DNA from: Rugamonas brunnea
GTDB lineage: Bacteria > Pseudomonadota > Gammaproteobacteria > Burkholderiales > Burkholderiaceae_D
NCBI RefSeq assembly: GCF_014042345.1
Contig: NZ_JACEZT010000002.1
Coordinates: forward strand, 248,001-312,000
DNA length: 64,000 nucleotides
Direction of reading: 5' to 3'
Shown: positions 25,410 through 33,918 of the stretch, piece by piece
How positions within the stretch are numbered: position 1 is the stretch's first letter
Layout of the letters: each line of letters begins with the position of its first letter
The notes under the pieces: model-generated
The model's input: only the letters and a program-made list of their open reading frames with translations
Database searches by the model: none
What the model was told of the DNA's origin: nothing
Made by a program: the position numbers and the translations under genes

Positions 25410-26651
25410 ATGATGCGCCGTCTGTCTTCTTCCTTGTATTCTTCCCTGTTATTGTCCGCGCTGCTGGGCACGGCCTCGCTGGCCCACGCCGCGTTCACCA
25501 TTCCCGGCTTCGAACTGGTGCAGACGGCGCCGCGCGAAACCACGCTGGTCAACGCCGACCTGCGCGACCCGGCCACCGTCTGGTGCGAGCTGTTCGACCA
25601 GGCCCGCAAGGAGATCGTGCTGGGCCAGTTCTACGTCGTCGGCCAGGCCGGCAGCGCGTTCGAGCGCGTGCTCACGCGGCTGGAGGCGGCTGGCCGGCGC
25701 GGCGTGCATATCCGCTTCCTGCTGGACCAGAAGGGCGTGCGGCTGTCCGACGCGGCCACCATCGAACGGCTGAAGGCGATCCCCAACCTGGAACTGCACA
25801 TCATCGATTTCAACCAGTTGACCGGCAACGGCATCCTGCACGCCAAGTACCTGGTGGTGGACCGCGCCACGGCCTACGTGGGCAGCCAGAACTTCGACTG
25901 GCGCTCGTTCGAGCATATCCACGAGACGGGCTTGCGCATCACCGAGCCGCGCATCGTGGCCCAGGTGCAGGCCGTGTTCGACCAGGACTGGCGCGCGCAG
26001 GTGCTGGCGGCCCAGGGCCTGCAGGCGCCGGTGCTGAACGCGCACACGGTGGCGGCCGACCTGAACCAGGAGTCCTTCCTGCTGGCCAGCCCCAACCGCT
26101 ACAACCCGGCCGGCGTGGGCGACTCGGAGACGGGCTTGCCGGCCTTGCTGGCCTCGGCCCGGCGCGAGGTGCGCATCCAGCTGCTCGACTACGCGCCGCT
26201 CAGCTACGGCCCCAAGGGCACGCGCCCGTATTACGCCGTGATCGACAACGCCGTGCGCAGCGCCGCCAACCGCGGCGTCAAGGTCAAGCTGCTGGTGTCG
26301 AACTGGAACCTGGAGGAAGCCGAGCAGCCCTACCTGAAAAGCCTGGCCGTGCTGCCCAACGTGGAGGTGCGGGTGGTGACGCTGCCGGTGGCTTCGACCG
26401 GCTTCATTCCGTTCGCGCGCGTCATCCACAGCAAGATCATGGTGATCGACGACCAGCTGGCCTGGGTCGGCACCAGCAACTGGGCCGGCGGTTACATGGA
26501 TTTGTCGCGCAACCTGGAGGTGGTGATGCGCAATGACGCGATGGCGCGGCGGCTGGCCGCGCTGCATGAGCAGACGTGGAGTTCGTCGTATGCCCAGCCG
26601 CTCGACATCAACAAGGCTTACGCCAAGCCGGCCAAGGGCACGCCGCAATGA
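25410..26651 (+). CDS. exported phospholipase D-fold protein resembling PLD3/PLD4 exonucleases
   Basis: A 413-residue protein with a signal peptide (cut near AHA/AFT) and two HKD motifs: HAKYLVVD (His144, Lys146, Asp151) and HSKIMVIDD (His340, Lys342, Asp347). The text around them, GGVLH-like GNGILHAKYLVVD, GSQNFDWRSF, RGVKVKLLVSNW, FARVIHSK and GTSNWAGGYM, recalls animal PLD3 and PLD4, which are lysosomal 5'-exonucleases, more than bacterial lipases. It sits 5 nt after the 5'-nucleotidase. A role in degrading single-stranded DNA or RNA is inferred. AAGGA is better spaced for the ATG at 25413 than for 25410, so the start may be one codon later. Confidence 0.8.
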   Translation: MMRRLSSSLYSSLLLSALLGTASLAHAAFTIPGFELVQTAPRETTLVNADLRDPATVWCELFDQARKEIVLGQFYVVGQAGSAFERVLTRLEAAGRRGVHIRFLLDQKGVRLSDAATIERLKAIPNLELHIIDFNQLTGNGILHAKYLVVDRATAYVGSQNFDWRSFEHIHETGLRITEPRIVAQVQAVFDQDWRAQVLAAQGLQAPVLNAHTVAADLNQESFLLASPNRYNPAGVGDSETGLPALLASARREVRIQLLDYAPLSYGPKGTRPYYAVIDNAVRSAANRGVKVKLLVSNWNLEEAEQPYLKSLAVLPNVEVRVVTLPVASTGFIPFARVIHSKIMVIDDQLAWVGTSNWAGGYMDLSRNLEVVMRNDAMARRLAALHEQTWSSSYAQPLDINKAYAKPAKGTPQ

Positions 26652-26688
26652 GGCGCTTCGTCATGTAATGCTGGGTGATGGCGGCCGC

Positions 26689-27345
26689 TTACAGGCCGGC
26701 GTCCCAGCGGTAGGCGGGCACGGTGTACTGGGGTGCGCCCAGTTCGATGGTGATGGAACGGTGGCTGGTCAATTCGAGCGCGCCGATGTCGCCGGTCCAT
26801 TCCAGCACCGTATCGCTATCGTTGTACAGCACCGTGACAGGCAAGCCGGTGATGCCGGCCACGTTGCTGCGGCTGAGCGGCTGGCCCCAGACGGCGAACA
26901 ACTGGCCCAGCGTGAACTGGCGGGCACTCGACGTTTCGATGTGGATCACGCCCGACTGGTCGTGGGTGTGCAATTCGTAGGCGCAGCCTTGCAGGCCGAT
27001 GTGGGCTGGGATGGCCAGCGCGTTGCCATCGCGCAGAATCGTCAGGTGGGCGTGGATGTGGTAATCCTCCGTGACCAGGCAGTTGATGCCGGCCACGGGC
27101 GCGCCGTTGCCGCCGCTGGCGGTGGAACCGTCCGGCCAGTTCGGCGTGCCGACCGTCACACCTGCCGTCAACAGCGTGCTGGTGGCCGCCAGCTGGTAGG
27201 TGGGGGTGGTGGGCGTGACCGGCGTGACGACGGCCGCGGCCGGGGCCGATGCGCCGCCACCGCCGCATGCGCTCAAGGTGGCGCTCAAGGCGCTGGCCAA
27301 TAGCACTGCGACCGTATGCCGAAGCGGTGATTGTGTGGCTGTCAT
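26689..27345 (-). CDS. His-rich predicted lipoprotein of unknown function
   Basis: A 218-residue protein with a lipobox (ATLSAC) and a Gly/Ala/Pro/Thr-rich linker (26-50). A compact domain follows with two histidine clusters, DYHIHAHLTI and ELHTHDQSGVIHIE, and a pair of cysteines (NCLV, GCAYE) that could form a disulfide. The histidine spacing suggests a metal site or a cupin-like fold. I do not recognise a named family. Start chosen at 27345 with GAGG upstream. The gene is convergent with the PLD-like gene and 127 nt upstream of the end of the next minus-strand gene's territory, so probably a single-gene unit. Confidence 0.7.
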   Translation of the reverse strand: MTATQSPLRHTVAVLLASALSATLSACGGGGASAPAAAVVTPVTPTTPTYQLAATSTLLTAGVTVGTPNWPDGSTASGGNGAPVAGINCLVTEDYHIHAHLTILRDGNALAIPAHIGLQGCAYELHTHDQSGVIHIETSSARQFTLGQLFAVWGQPLSRSNVAGITGLPVTVLYNDSDTVLEWTGDIGALELTSHRSITIELGAPQYTVPAYRWDAGL

Positions 27346-27472
27346 GGCGTTGATCCTCGTTGGCGTGGGGTGAAAGGACGCGTGCGGTGCAGGCGGGCGA
27401 AATGGGCAATTATAAGTAAAATGCAACATTTCCTCTATGCCCGGTTTGCGCGACCGCAAGCGGTGGCTACCT

Positions 27473-28378
27473 TCACTTGCCGTTGAACGGGTCGAACCAC
27501 AGTTCGCTGCGCGCCAGCGGGGTGTGTGGCGACAGCGTGGGGTTGGGGATGGTGAGCACGCGCCGCTGTTTGAGGTTGGCGGCGGCGATGGTGGCGCCCT
27601 TGTAGCGCTGGAACAGGGTGTTGAGCGAGCCGTCGCGCACCATGCTCTCCAGGCCGGCCTCGATGCGGGCGGCCAGCCGCTTGCCTTCCGCGTCGCGGCG
27701 CAGGAAGAAGTAGCGCGGCAGCGGGTAGTGCAGCAGCAGGGTCGGTTCGATGGCCAGCTTCGGATGGCTGGCGCGGCGCTCGTCGTATTCGCGCAGCGCT
27801 TCGTCGGTGCCGCGCGAGAAATAATCGAAGCGGCCCGCTTCCAGCATCGAGAACAAGCCCTCGTAGGCCGAGCCTTCTTCGGTCGGCAGGCCGGCCGCGC
27901 GCAGCACGGGCACGTCGATCCAGTCCTTGCCCAGGCCGGCGCGCAGCTTGCGCAAGTCGTCCAGCGTATGCACGGCGGCGAAGCGGGGCAGGTCGTCGCG
28001 GCGCACCAGGAACACGCGGTAGCCCAGCAGGCCACGGTCGACGGGGATGCGCACCGGCAGGAACTGCCGCTCCAGCTCGGGCGCCGTGGCCCGCACCAGC
28101 ACGTTGATGTGGCCGGTCGGCATCAGCAATTCCTGTGTGATGCGGGCCGGCGACATGGAGGTGGTGGCCTGGTGCAGCGCGTAGGGGCCGAACTGGGGAC
28201 GGCTCTTGTCGAGCGCCATGCGCAGCACGGCCCAGTCGTACTCGTAGCGGCTGTCCACGCCCACCGACAGCGGGTAGACCAGCCGGTCGTAGGCCTGGGC
28301 CCAGGCGCCCTGCAGGCACAGCATCGCCAGCAGGGCCAGCCGGCAGCACTGGAGGCGCCAATTGTCGTCTTGTCTCAT
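27473..28378 (-). CDS. periplasmic solute-binding-like protein (SBP_bac_3 type)
   Basis: A 301-residue protein with a signal peptide (MRQDDNWRLQCCRLALLAML, cut near AWAQA). The two-lobe periplasmic-binding fold is suggested by VPVLRAAGLPTEEGSAYEGLFSMLEAGRFDYFSRG and LAARIEAGLESMVRDGSLNTLF. The ending resembles extracellular solute-binding family 3 proteins of Burkholderiales that stand without an ABC transporter, as here. The ligand is unknown. A longer start at 28423 is possible but would spoil the signal peptide. Confidence 0.7.
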   Translation of the reverse strand: MRQDDNWRLQCCRLALLAMLCLQGAWAQAYDRLVYPLSVGVDSRYEYDWAVLRMALDKSRPQFGPYALHQATTSMSPARITQELLMPTGHINVLVRATAPELERQFLPVRIPVDRGLLGYRVFLVRRDDLPRFAAVHTLDDLRKLRAGLGKDWIDVPVLRAAGLPTEEGSAYEGLFSMLEAGRFDYFSRGTDEALREYDERRASHPKLAIEPTLLLHYPLPRYFFLRRDAEGKRLAARIEAGLESMVRDGSLNTLFQRYKGATIAAANLKQRRVLTIPNPTLSPHTPLARSELWFDPFNGK

Positions 28379-28501
28379 GGAACTGCGTCGTGGGTGCGGT
28401 GATCTTCGGCAACAGTGTGGCATGCCGTCCTATTGTCGTGCAAGCGATCTCCGTCAAGCCGGCGCCCTGTTGGTGGTAGACTGCGCGGATTTGGAGCTTG
28501 C

Positions 28502-28888
28502 ATGTCGAGATCAGCAAGTCACTCCGTGCGTTGCGCGCTGGCCGCCGCCGCGTTATGCGCGCTGGCCCCTGCGCGCGCGGGCGGCGACGTGGCGGCGGGC
28601 AAGGCCGCGTTCAGGAAATGTGCATCCTGCCACCAAGTGGGGCCGTCCGCGCGCGGTGGCTTCGGCCCGCAACTGAATGCGGTGATCGGCCGGCGCGCCG
28701 CCTCGACCACGGATTACACGTATTCGGACGCGATGCGCCGGTCCGGCATCGTGTGGAACGAGCAGACCTTGGGCGCGTTCCTGCGCGGCCCCGGCGACGT
28801 GGTGCCGGGCACGCGCATGCGCTTCTGGGGCATCAGCGACGCGCAGCAGATCGCCGACCTGCTGGCCTATTTGCGCACGCAGCGCTAG
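28502..28888 (+). CDS. class I c-type cytochrome (cytochrome c2-like)
   Basis: A 128-residue exported cytochrome. The signal peptide ends PARA/GGDVA. One haem site CASCH follows KAAFRKC, and the axial Met is in PGTRMRFWG. KAAF...C..CH, GFGPQLNAVIGRRA and the closing helix IADLLAYLRTQR are typical of soluble mono-haem electron carriers. No partner oxidoreductase is adjacent. The start at 28502 gives a normal signal peptide. Confidence 0.9.
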   Translation: MSRSASHSVRCALAAAALCALAPARAGGDVAAGKAAFRKCASCHQVGPSARGGFGPQLNAVIGRRAASTTDYTYSDAMRRSGIVWNEQTLGAFLRGPGDVVPGTRMRFWGISDAQQIADLLAYLRTQR

Positions 28889-28948
28889 TTGGCTGGCGTC
28901 GTGCTGCGCCCAGCGTCCGCGTCACCGCGGTGCCGCAGCGCGCGGCCC

Positions 28949-29113
28949 TCAGCGCGAGGTCTTGTGGCCGATGTTGTCGTTGCGGCCCGCGTTCTTGTGG
29001 CGGCCCGCCACTTCGGCCTGTTCGGCGCGTTGTTTCTGCTGGCTGACGGCGTCGACTTTCGAGGGCGGCGCGTGCATGGGGCGGGGCGGGTGGCCTTGGC
29101 TGGACTTGGACAT
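28949..29113 (-). CDS. small 54-residue hydrophilic protein of unknown function
   Basis: A 54-codon frame starting at 29113 behind a strong AGGAGGT (6-nt spacing), which is the main reason to believe it. The product (MSKSSQGHPPRPMHAPPSKV...) is rich in Lys, Arg, Gln, His and Pro, has no hydrophobic segment and looks disordered or nucleic-acid binding. I do not recognise a named family. It lies between the cytochrome gene and the end of the nucleoside ABC operon. Confidence 0.6.
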   Translation of the reverse strand: MSKSSQGHPPRPMHAPPSKVDAVSQQKQRAEQAEVAGRHKNAGRNDNIGHKTSR

Positions 29114-29259
29114 GATGACCTCCTGTGCGGTGGACGGGGCGATGGCCGGAACCGGCATCGCGGAAGTCCATCATACGCCCGCCATCGGCCCCCGTACCGC
29201 GCGTCAAATCAAGCGGAACCACGCCGGACATGCCCGGCGGAAATGCGGCTCAGTGCGAC

Positions 29260-30231
29260 TCAGCGCGACTTGACGAACGGCGTGCCCAGCGCCTTGGGCG
29301 CCACCGACTTGGCCATCAGGCCGGCCAGCACCACCACGGTGACCACGTAGGGCACCATCTGGATCAGCGAGCCCGGGATACGGCCCACCACGGGCAGCTC
29401 CACCCCTTCGATCTGGATCTGCACGGCGCCGAAGAAGCCGAACATCAGGCAGCCGAGGAAGGTGTACACAGGACGCCAGTTGCCGAACACCATGGCCGTC
29501 AGGGCCAGGTAGCCGGCGCCGGCCGACATGTCGCGCAGGAAGAAGCCGCTTTGCACGATGGCCAGGTAGGCGCCCGAGAACGAGCACAGCACGCCGGCCA
29601 CCAGCATGGCCAGGTAGCGCTGGCGTTCCACGTTCACGCCGGCCGCGTCGGCAGCGTGCGGGTTCTCGCCGCAGGCGCGCAGGCGCAGGCCGAAGCGGCT
29701 GTGGTAGATCACCCAGTGCACCAGCGGCACCAGCGCGAAGGCCAGGTAGACCAGCACCGAGTGGCCGCCGATCAGGTGTGCGTATAGCCAGCCGATGAAC
29801 GGGATGTTCTCGACGGCGCTTGACCCGGGCAGCACCACGTCGAACAAGCGGGCCTGGCCCAGGTCCGGCGTGCGGCCGCCCTGCTGGAAGAAGAACTGGG
29901 CCAGCACGAAGGTCAGGCCGCTCATGGCGATGTTGATGGCGATCCCGCCCACCAGCTGGTTGCCCTTCTGGGTGATGGCCACGTACGCTTGCAGCATGGC
30001 CAGCGCGACCGAGATGGCCATGCCGGCCGCGACGCCATACCACGGGTTCTGGGTGGCGAAGGCGACGGCGGCCGAGACGAAGGCCGAGGCCAGGATCTTG
30101 CCCTCCAGGCCGATGTCGATCACGCCCGAGCGTTCCGCGAACAGGCCGGCCAAGGCGGCGAAGATGAGCACCGGCGCGTTGCGCACGGTGGAGACGAGGA
30201 CGCTGTCGAGGTGCAGGTCTGCGAATGTCAT
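29260..30231 (-). CDS. nucleoside ABC transporter permease (NupQ/YufQ type)
   Basis: A 323-residue inner-membrane permease of the BPD_transp_2 family. The motif RSGVIDIGLEGKIL near the start and GENPHAADAAG in the cytoplasmic loop are hallmarks of the nucleoside/BmpA-type permease pair. It starts 2 nt after the partner permease gene. With the ATPase and BmpA it forms a high-affinity nucleoside importer, which fits the deo and psu genes further along. Confidence 0.92.
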   Translation of the reverse strand: MTFADLHLDSVLVSTVRNAPVLIFAALAGLFAERSGVIDIGLEGKILASAFVSAAVAFATQNPWYGVAAGMAISVALAMLQAYVAITQKGNQLVGGIAINIAMSGLTFVLAQFFFQQGGRTPDLGQARLFDVVLPGSSAVENIPFIGWLYAHLIGGHSVLVYLAFALVPLVHWVIYHSRFGLRLRACGENPHAADAAGVNVERQRYLAMLVAGVLCSFSGAYLAIVQSGFFLRDMSAGAGYLALTAMVFGNWRPVYTFLGCLMFGFFGAVQIQIEGVELPVVGRIPGSLIQMVPYVVTVVVLAGLMAKSVAPKALGTPFVKSR

Positions 30232-30233
30232 GG

Positions 30234-31316
30234 TCAGCCTTTCGTGCGCTTGAGCAGGGCGATGATGGCCGGCGCGTAGAAGTATTCCATCGCGCCGCAG
30301 AACAGGATGATCAAGCCCTGGATGAAGATGAAGGTCTCGGTGGGGATGTTCGGCTTTTCCAGCGACAGGTCGAAGCCGCCCTGGATCAGGGCGCCGAACA
30401 GCACGGCCGACAGCAGGATGCCGACCGGGTGCTGGCGCCCCATCAGCGCGATGGCGATGCCGATGAAGCCGGCGCCGCCGACGAAGTTCAGGCTCAGGTA
30501 GTGGGTCGAGCCGAGGATGGAGTTGACCGAGCCGAGGCCGGCCAGCGCGCCCGAGATCAGCATCACGGTGATGATCATCTTCGACAGGCCGATGCCGGCG
30601 TAGTGGGCCGCGTGCGGGTTCTGGCCCACGGTGCGCAGCTTGAAGCCCCAGGCCGAACGGCTGACGACGAGGCCGTAGATGGCCAGCGCCACCAGCGCGA
30701 TCAGGAAGCTGATGTTGAGCGGCGTCTCGCCCAGCACGGGCAGCCACTTGTTCAGCAGCGGCATGGCGGCCGCGTCGGAAAACGCACGGCTGGCCGTGTT
30801 CTGCTCGCCGGCCGGGATCAGGTATTTGACGATGATGAAGTTCATCAGCGAGGCGCAGATGAAGTTGAACATGATGGTGGTGACGACGATGTGGCTGCCC
30901 CGTTTCGCTTGCAGGTAGCCGGGCACGAAGGCCCACAGCGCGCCGAACAGGGCGGCGCCAACGATGGCGGCCGGGATCAGGGCCCAGGTGGGCAGCGTGC
31001 TGTCGCAGGCCAGCATGGCCAGCGTGAGGCCCAGGCCGCCGAAATACATCTGGCCTTCCGAGCCGATGTTGAACAGGCCGGCCTGCATGGCGATCGACAC
31101 GGACAGGCCGGTAAAGACGAAGGTGGAGGCGTAGAACAGCGTGTAGCCCAGTCCCTCCGGGTTGAGGATGGCGCTGTGCAGCAGGATGCCCAGCGATTCC
31201 GTGGGGCTCTCGCCGAGCAGGTAGATGACGCCGGCCGCGACCAGCATGGCCGACAGCAGGTTCAGGATGGGCAGGACGAAGGCCGTGGCCCAGCGTGGCA
31301 GGTCGTGGTTGTTCAT
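30234..31316 (-). CDS. nucleoside ABC transporter permease (NupP/YufP type)
   Basis: A 360-residue partner permease. It shows QAGLFNIGSEGQMYFGG and the coupling-loop motif VGQNPHAAHYAGI, typical of this subfamily, with many hydrophobic segments. The ATG at 31316 overlaps the ATPase stop by 4 nt. It belongs to a strictly ordered ATPase-permease-permease operon on the minus strand. Confidence 0.93.
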   Translation of the reverse strand: MNNHDLPRWATAFVLPILNLLSAMLVAAGVIYLLGESPTESLGILLHSAILNPEGLGYTLFYASTFVFTGLSVSIAMQAGLFNIGSEGQMYFGGLGLTLAMLACDSTLPTWALIPAAIVGAALFGALWAFVPGYLQAKRGSHIVVTTIMFNFICASLMNFIIVKYLIPAGEQNTASRAFSDAAAMPLLNKWLPVLGETPLNISFLIALVALAIYGLVVSRSAWGFKLRTVGQNPHAAHYAGIGLSKMIITVMLISGALAGLGSVNSILGSTHYLSLNFVGGAGFIGIAIALMGRQHPVGILLSAVLFGALIQGGFDLSLEKPNIPTETFIFIQGLIILFCGAMEYFYAPAIIALLKRTKG

Positions 31317-32842
31317 GATTTATGCATGCCCCCCATCAGCAGGCCGATGCGGGTGGTGTCGAATTCTTCTATCTTCAGTTCGCCCGTGATGCGGCCGCCG
31401 CACATGACGAGGATGCGGTCGGCCAGCGCCCGCACCTCCTCCAGTTCGACCGACACCAGCAGGATGGCCACGCCGGCGTCGCGCAGGGCCAGCAATTGGC
31501 TGTGGATGGACTCGATGGTGCCGATGTCCACGCCGCGCGTGGGTTGGCCCACCAGCATCAGCTTGGGCTGCGCCAGCACTTCGCGCGCGATCACCACCTT
31601 TTGCTGGTTGCCGCCCGAGAGCAGGCCGATGCGCAGGCCGCCGTCGGCCGGGCGCACGTCGAAGGTCTTCATCAGGCCGGCGCAGCGGGCCGCGATGGCC
31701 TTGAAGTCGAACAGGCCCCAGCGGTTCTTCAGCTTGTCCTGGTAGCCGAGGATGGTGTTGTGCATGACGGAGAAGCTTTTCACGACGCCGTCGCGCAGCC
31801 TGTCCTCGGGCACGTGGGCGATGCCCAGTTCGCGGAACGCGCGCGGCAGGCCGTCGGCGTCGTGGCGCCTGGCGTATGGCAGTTCCTGGCCCAGGTAGCT
31901 CAGCTTGCCGGCCGTGGGCAGGCGCATGCCGGCCAGGATCTCCATCAATTCGCTCTGGCCGTTGCCGGACACGCCGGCGATGGCGACGATCTCGCCGGCC
32001 CGCAGCGTGAAGCCGATGTCGGCCAGCAGCTTGACGTGCTGGGCGTCCTGCAACTGCAGGTTCTCCACCGTCAGCACCGGCGCGCCCGGGTTGTACGGCG
32101 CGCGCGGCAGGTTGTTCTCGATCGGCCGGCCCACCATCATGTTGGCCAGTTCCTCCTTGGTGGTGGCGGCCGTGGGCACGGCGCCGATCACGCGCCCGCC
32201 GCGCATGACGGTGACGGTGTCGGTGATGTCGAGGATTTCCTGCAGCTTGTGGGTGATCAGGATGATGGTTTTGCCCTGCTCCTTGAACAGGCGCAGGATG
32301 TCGAACAGTGAGGCCGTCTCCTGGGCCGTGAGCACGGCCGTCGGCTCGTCCAGGATCAGGATGTTGGCGCTGCGGTAGATCTGCTTGAGGATCTCGACGC
32401 GCTGCTGGGCGCCCACGGACAGGTCGGCGATGGTTGCCAGCGGATCGACGTCGAGCCGGTAGCGGGCGCAAATCTCGCGCAGCTTCGCTTCCACGGCGGG
32501 GCGCTGGGCGGCCAGCTTGAAGCCGCCCTCGGCGCCCAGCATCACGTTGTCGAGCACGGTCATGTTCTCGACCAGCATGAAGTGCTGGTGCACCATGCCG
32601 ATGCCGAGCCGGATCGCCTCCTGGCTGGTGCGGATGGCCTGGACCTGGCCGTTGAGCAGGATCTGGCCGCTGTCGGCACGGTAGTAGCCGTACAGGATGC
32701 TCATCAGGGTCGATTTGCCGGCGCCGTTCTCGCCCACCAGGCCGTGGATGGACCCGGGGGCGATGGAGAACGACACATCCGCGTTCGCCTGCACGGCGCC
32801 AAACTGCTTGGAGATGGCGCGGAATTCAACTGCTGGCTGCAT
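31313..32842 (-). CDS. nucleoside ABC transporter ATP-binding protein, two ABC domains
   Basis: A 509-residue tandem ATPase of the sugar/nucleoside (RbsA/NupO) class. The first domain has Walker A GENGAGKST, signature LSVGAQQRVEI and Walker B ILILDEPTAVL. The second has the degenerate Walker A GVSGNGQSE and signature LSGGNQQKVV, with Walker B LMLVGQPTRGVD. Such asymmetry is normal for the class. The start at 32842 follows the family but has no ribosome-binding site (CTACTTCCT upstream). It begins 16 nt after a hairpin with a T run, so translation or transcription may be deliberately weak. Confidence 0.92.
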   Translation of the reverse strand: MQPAVEFRAISKQFGAVQANADVSFSIAPGSIHGLVGENGAGKSTLMSILYGYYRADSGQILLNGQVQAIRTSQEAIRLGIGMVHQHFMLVENMTVLDNVMLGAEGGFKLAAQRPAVEAKLREICARYRLDVDPLATIADLSVGAQQRVEILKQIYRSANILILDEPTAVLTAQETASLFDILRLFKEQGKTIILITHKLQEILDITDTVTVMRGGRVIGAVPTAATTKEELANMMVGRPIENNLPRAPYNPGAPVLTVENLQLQDAQHVKLLADIGFTLRAGEIVAIAGVSGNGQSELMEILAGMRLPTAGKLSYLGQELPYARRHDADGLPRAFRELGIAHVPEDRLRDGVVKSFSVMHNTILGYQDKLKNRWGLFDFKAIAARCAGLMKTFDVRPADGGLRIGLLSGGNQQKVVIAREVLAQPKLMLVGQPTRGVDIGTIESIHSQLLALRDAGVAILLVSVELEEVRALADRILVMCGGRITGELKIEEFDTTRIGLLMGGMHKS

Positions 32843-32857
32843 AGGAAGTAGAGTGTT

Positions 32858-32894
32858 AAAACGCGCCGCGCGGGGGATCACCCCGGCGGCGCGT
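32858..32894 (-). terminator. partial terminator/attenuator between bmpA and the ABC genes
   Basis: On the minus strand, ACGCGCCGC (32894-32886) pairs with GCGGCGCGT (32869-32861). Inner GGGG/CCCC pairs enclose a TGAT loop, and TTTT follows immediately (32861-32858). It lies 20 nt after the bmpA stop and 16 nt before the ATPase start. The binding protein is normally made in excess over the transporter, so partial termination here makes sense. Confidence 0.7.
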
Positions 32895-32913
32895 CATGTC
32901 ATGAAGCGGGAGA

Positions 32914-33918
32914 TTAAACGGGGCAGTGGTTGGCGGCGCGGTAGTCGACCACCTTGACCTTGCCGTCGATGATGTCCTTGCGCGCGCCCAGCACGCGCTT
33001 TTCGATCTCGGGCGTGATCAGCTTGCGGTTGTTCTCGTCGAGCGCCCAGTCCACTCCGCCTTCCTTCAGGCCCTTGGCCGTCACGCCGGCCTTCCAAGTG
33101 CCATTCTTCATCTGCATGAAGGAATCGTAGATGGCGTTGTCCACGCGCTTGACCATGGAGGTCAGGATGGAACCGGGGTACAGGTGGTTCTGGTTGGAGT
33201 CCACGCCGATACCGAGCTTGCCTTTTTCCTTGGCCGTTTGCAGCGTGCCCAAGCCGCTGCCGCCGGCCACGGCGAACACCACGTCCACGCCGCGCTCGAA
33301 CTGGGAGCGGGCCAGCTCGCCGCCCTTGGCCGGGTCGTTCCAGGCCGCGGCCGTGGTGCCCACCATGTTCTGGATCACTTCCACTTTCGGATAAGTGGCC
33401 TTGGCGCCCTGCTCATAGCCGCAGGCGAAGGCGCGGATCAGCGGGATGTCGATGCCGCCCACGAAGCCCAGCTTCTTGGACTTGGAGGCCATGGCGGCGG
33501 CCACGCCCACCAGGTAGGAGCCTTCCTCTTCCTTGAAGGTGACGGAATTGACGTTGGCGCCTTGCGCCACGCCGTCGATCAGCACGAAGTGCACTTTCGG
33601 GAATTCCTTGGCCACCTTTTGCACGGCCTGGGTCTGGGCGAAGCCGATCGAAGCGATCAGGTCCAGGTTCTTGCGGGCCAGGCCGCGCAGCATCTGCTCG
33701 GCCTGGGTGTCGCTGGACGCCTGTACTTCGATGAAATTGATGTTGGTTTCCTTCTTGAAGCGCGAAGCGCCTTCAAAGGCGGACTGGTTGAACGATTTGT
33801 CGAACTTGCCGCCTGCGTCATACACGATGCCCAGCTTAGGGTCAGCCGCGGACGCGCTGGCGCAGGCGCCAGCCGCGGCGAAGGCCGCGATCGTCAAACT
33901 GAATGGTGATAGTTTCAT
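32914..33918 (-). CDS. BmpA/PnrA-family nucleoside-binding protein
   Basis: The periplasmic receptor of the nucleoside importer. It has 334 residues: a signal peptide (MKLSPFSLTIAAFAAAGACASASA), then LGIVYDAGGKFDKSFNQSAFEG, the family opening with the ligand-contacting Asp. IASIGFAQTQAV, GFVGGIDIPLIRAFACGYEQGA and VFAVAGGSGLG follow. A Cys at 19 (AGAC) could be a weak lipobox; cleavage after ASA is the alternative. The ATG at 33918 has CAGGAG upstream and TACAAT (33947-33942) as a likely -10. Confidence 0.93.
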   Translation of the reverse strand: MKLSPFSLTIAAFAAAGACASASAADPKLGIVYDAGGKFDKSFNQSAFEGASRFKKETNINFIEVQASSDTQAEQMLRGLARKNLDLIASIGFAQTQAVQKVAKEFPKVHFVLIDGVAQGANVNSVTFKEEEGSYLVGVAAAMASKSKKLGFVGGIDIPLIRAFACGYEQGAKATYPKVEVIQNMVGTTAAAWNDPAKGGELARSQFERGVDVVFAVAGGSGLGTLQTAKEKGKLGIGVDSNQNHLYPGSILTSMVKRVDNAIYDSFMQMKNGTWKAGVTAKGLKEGGVDWALDENNRKLITPEIEKRVLGARKDIIDGKVKVVDYRAANHCPV

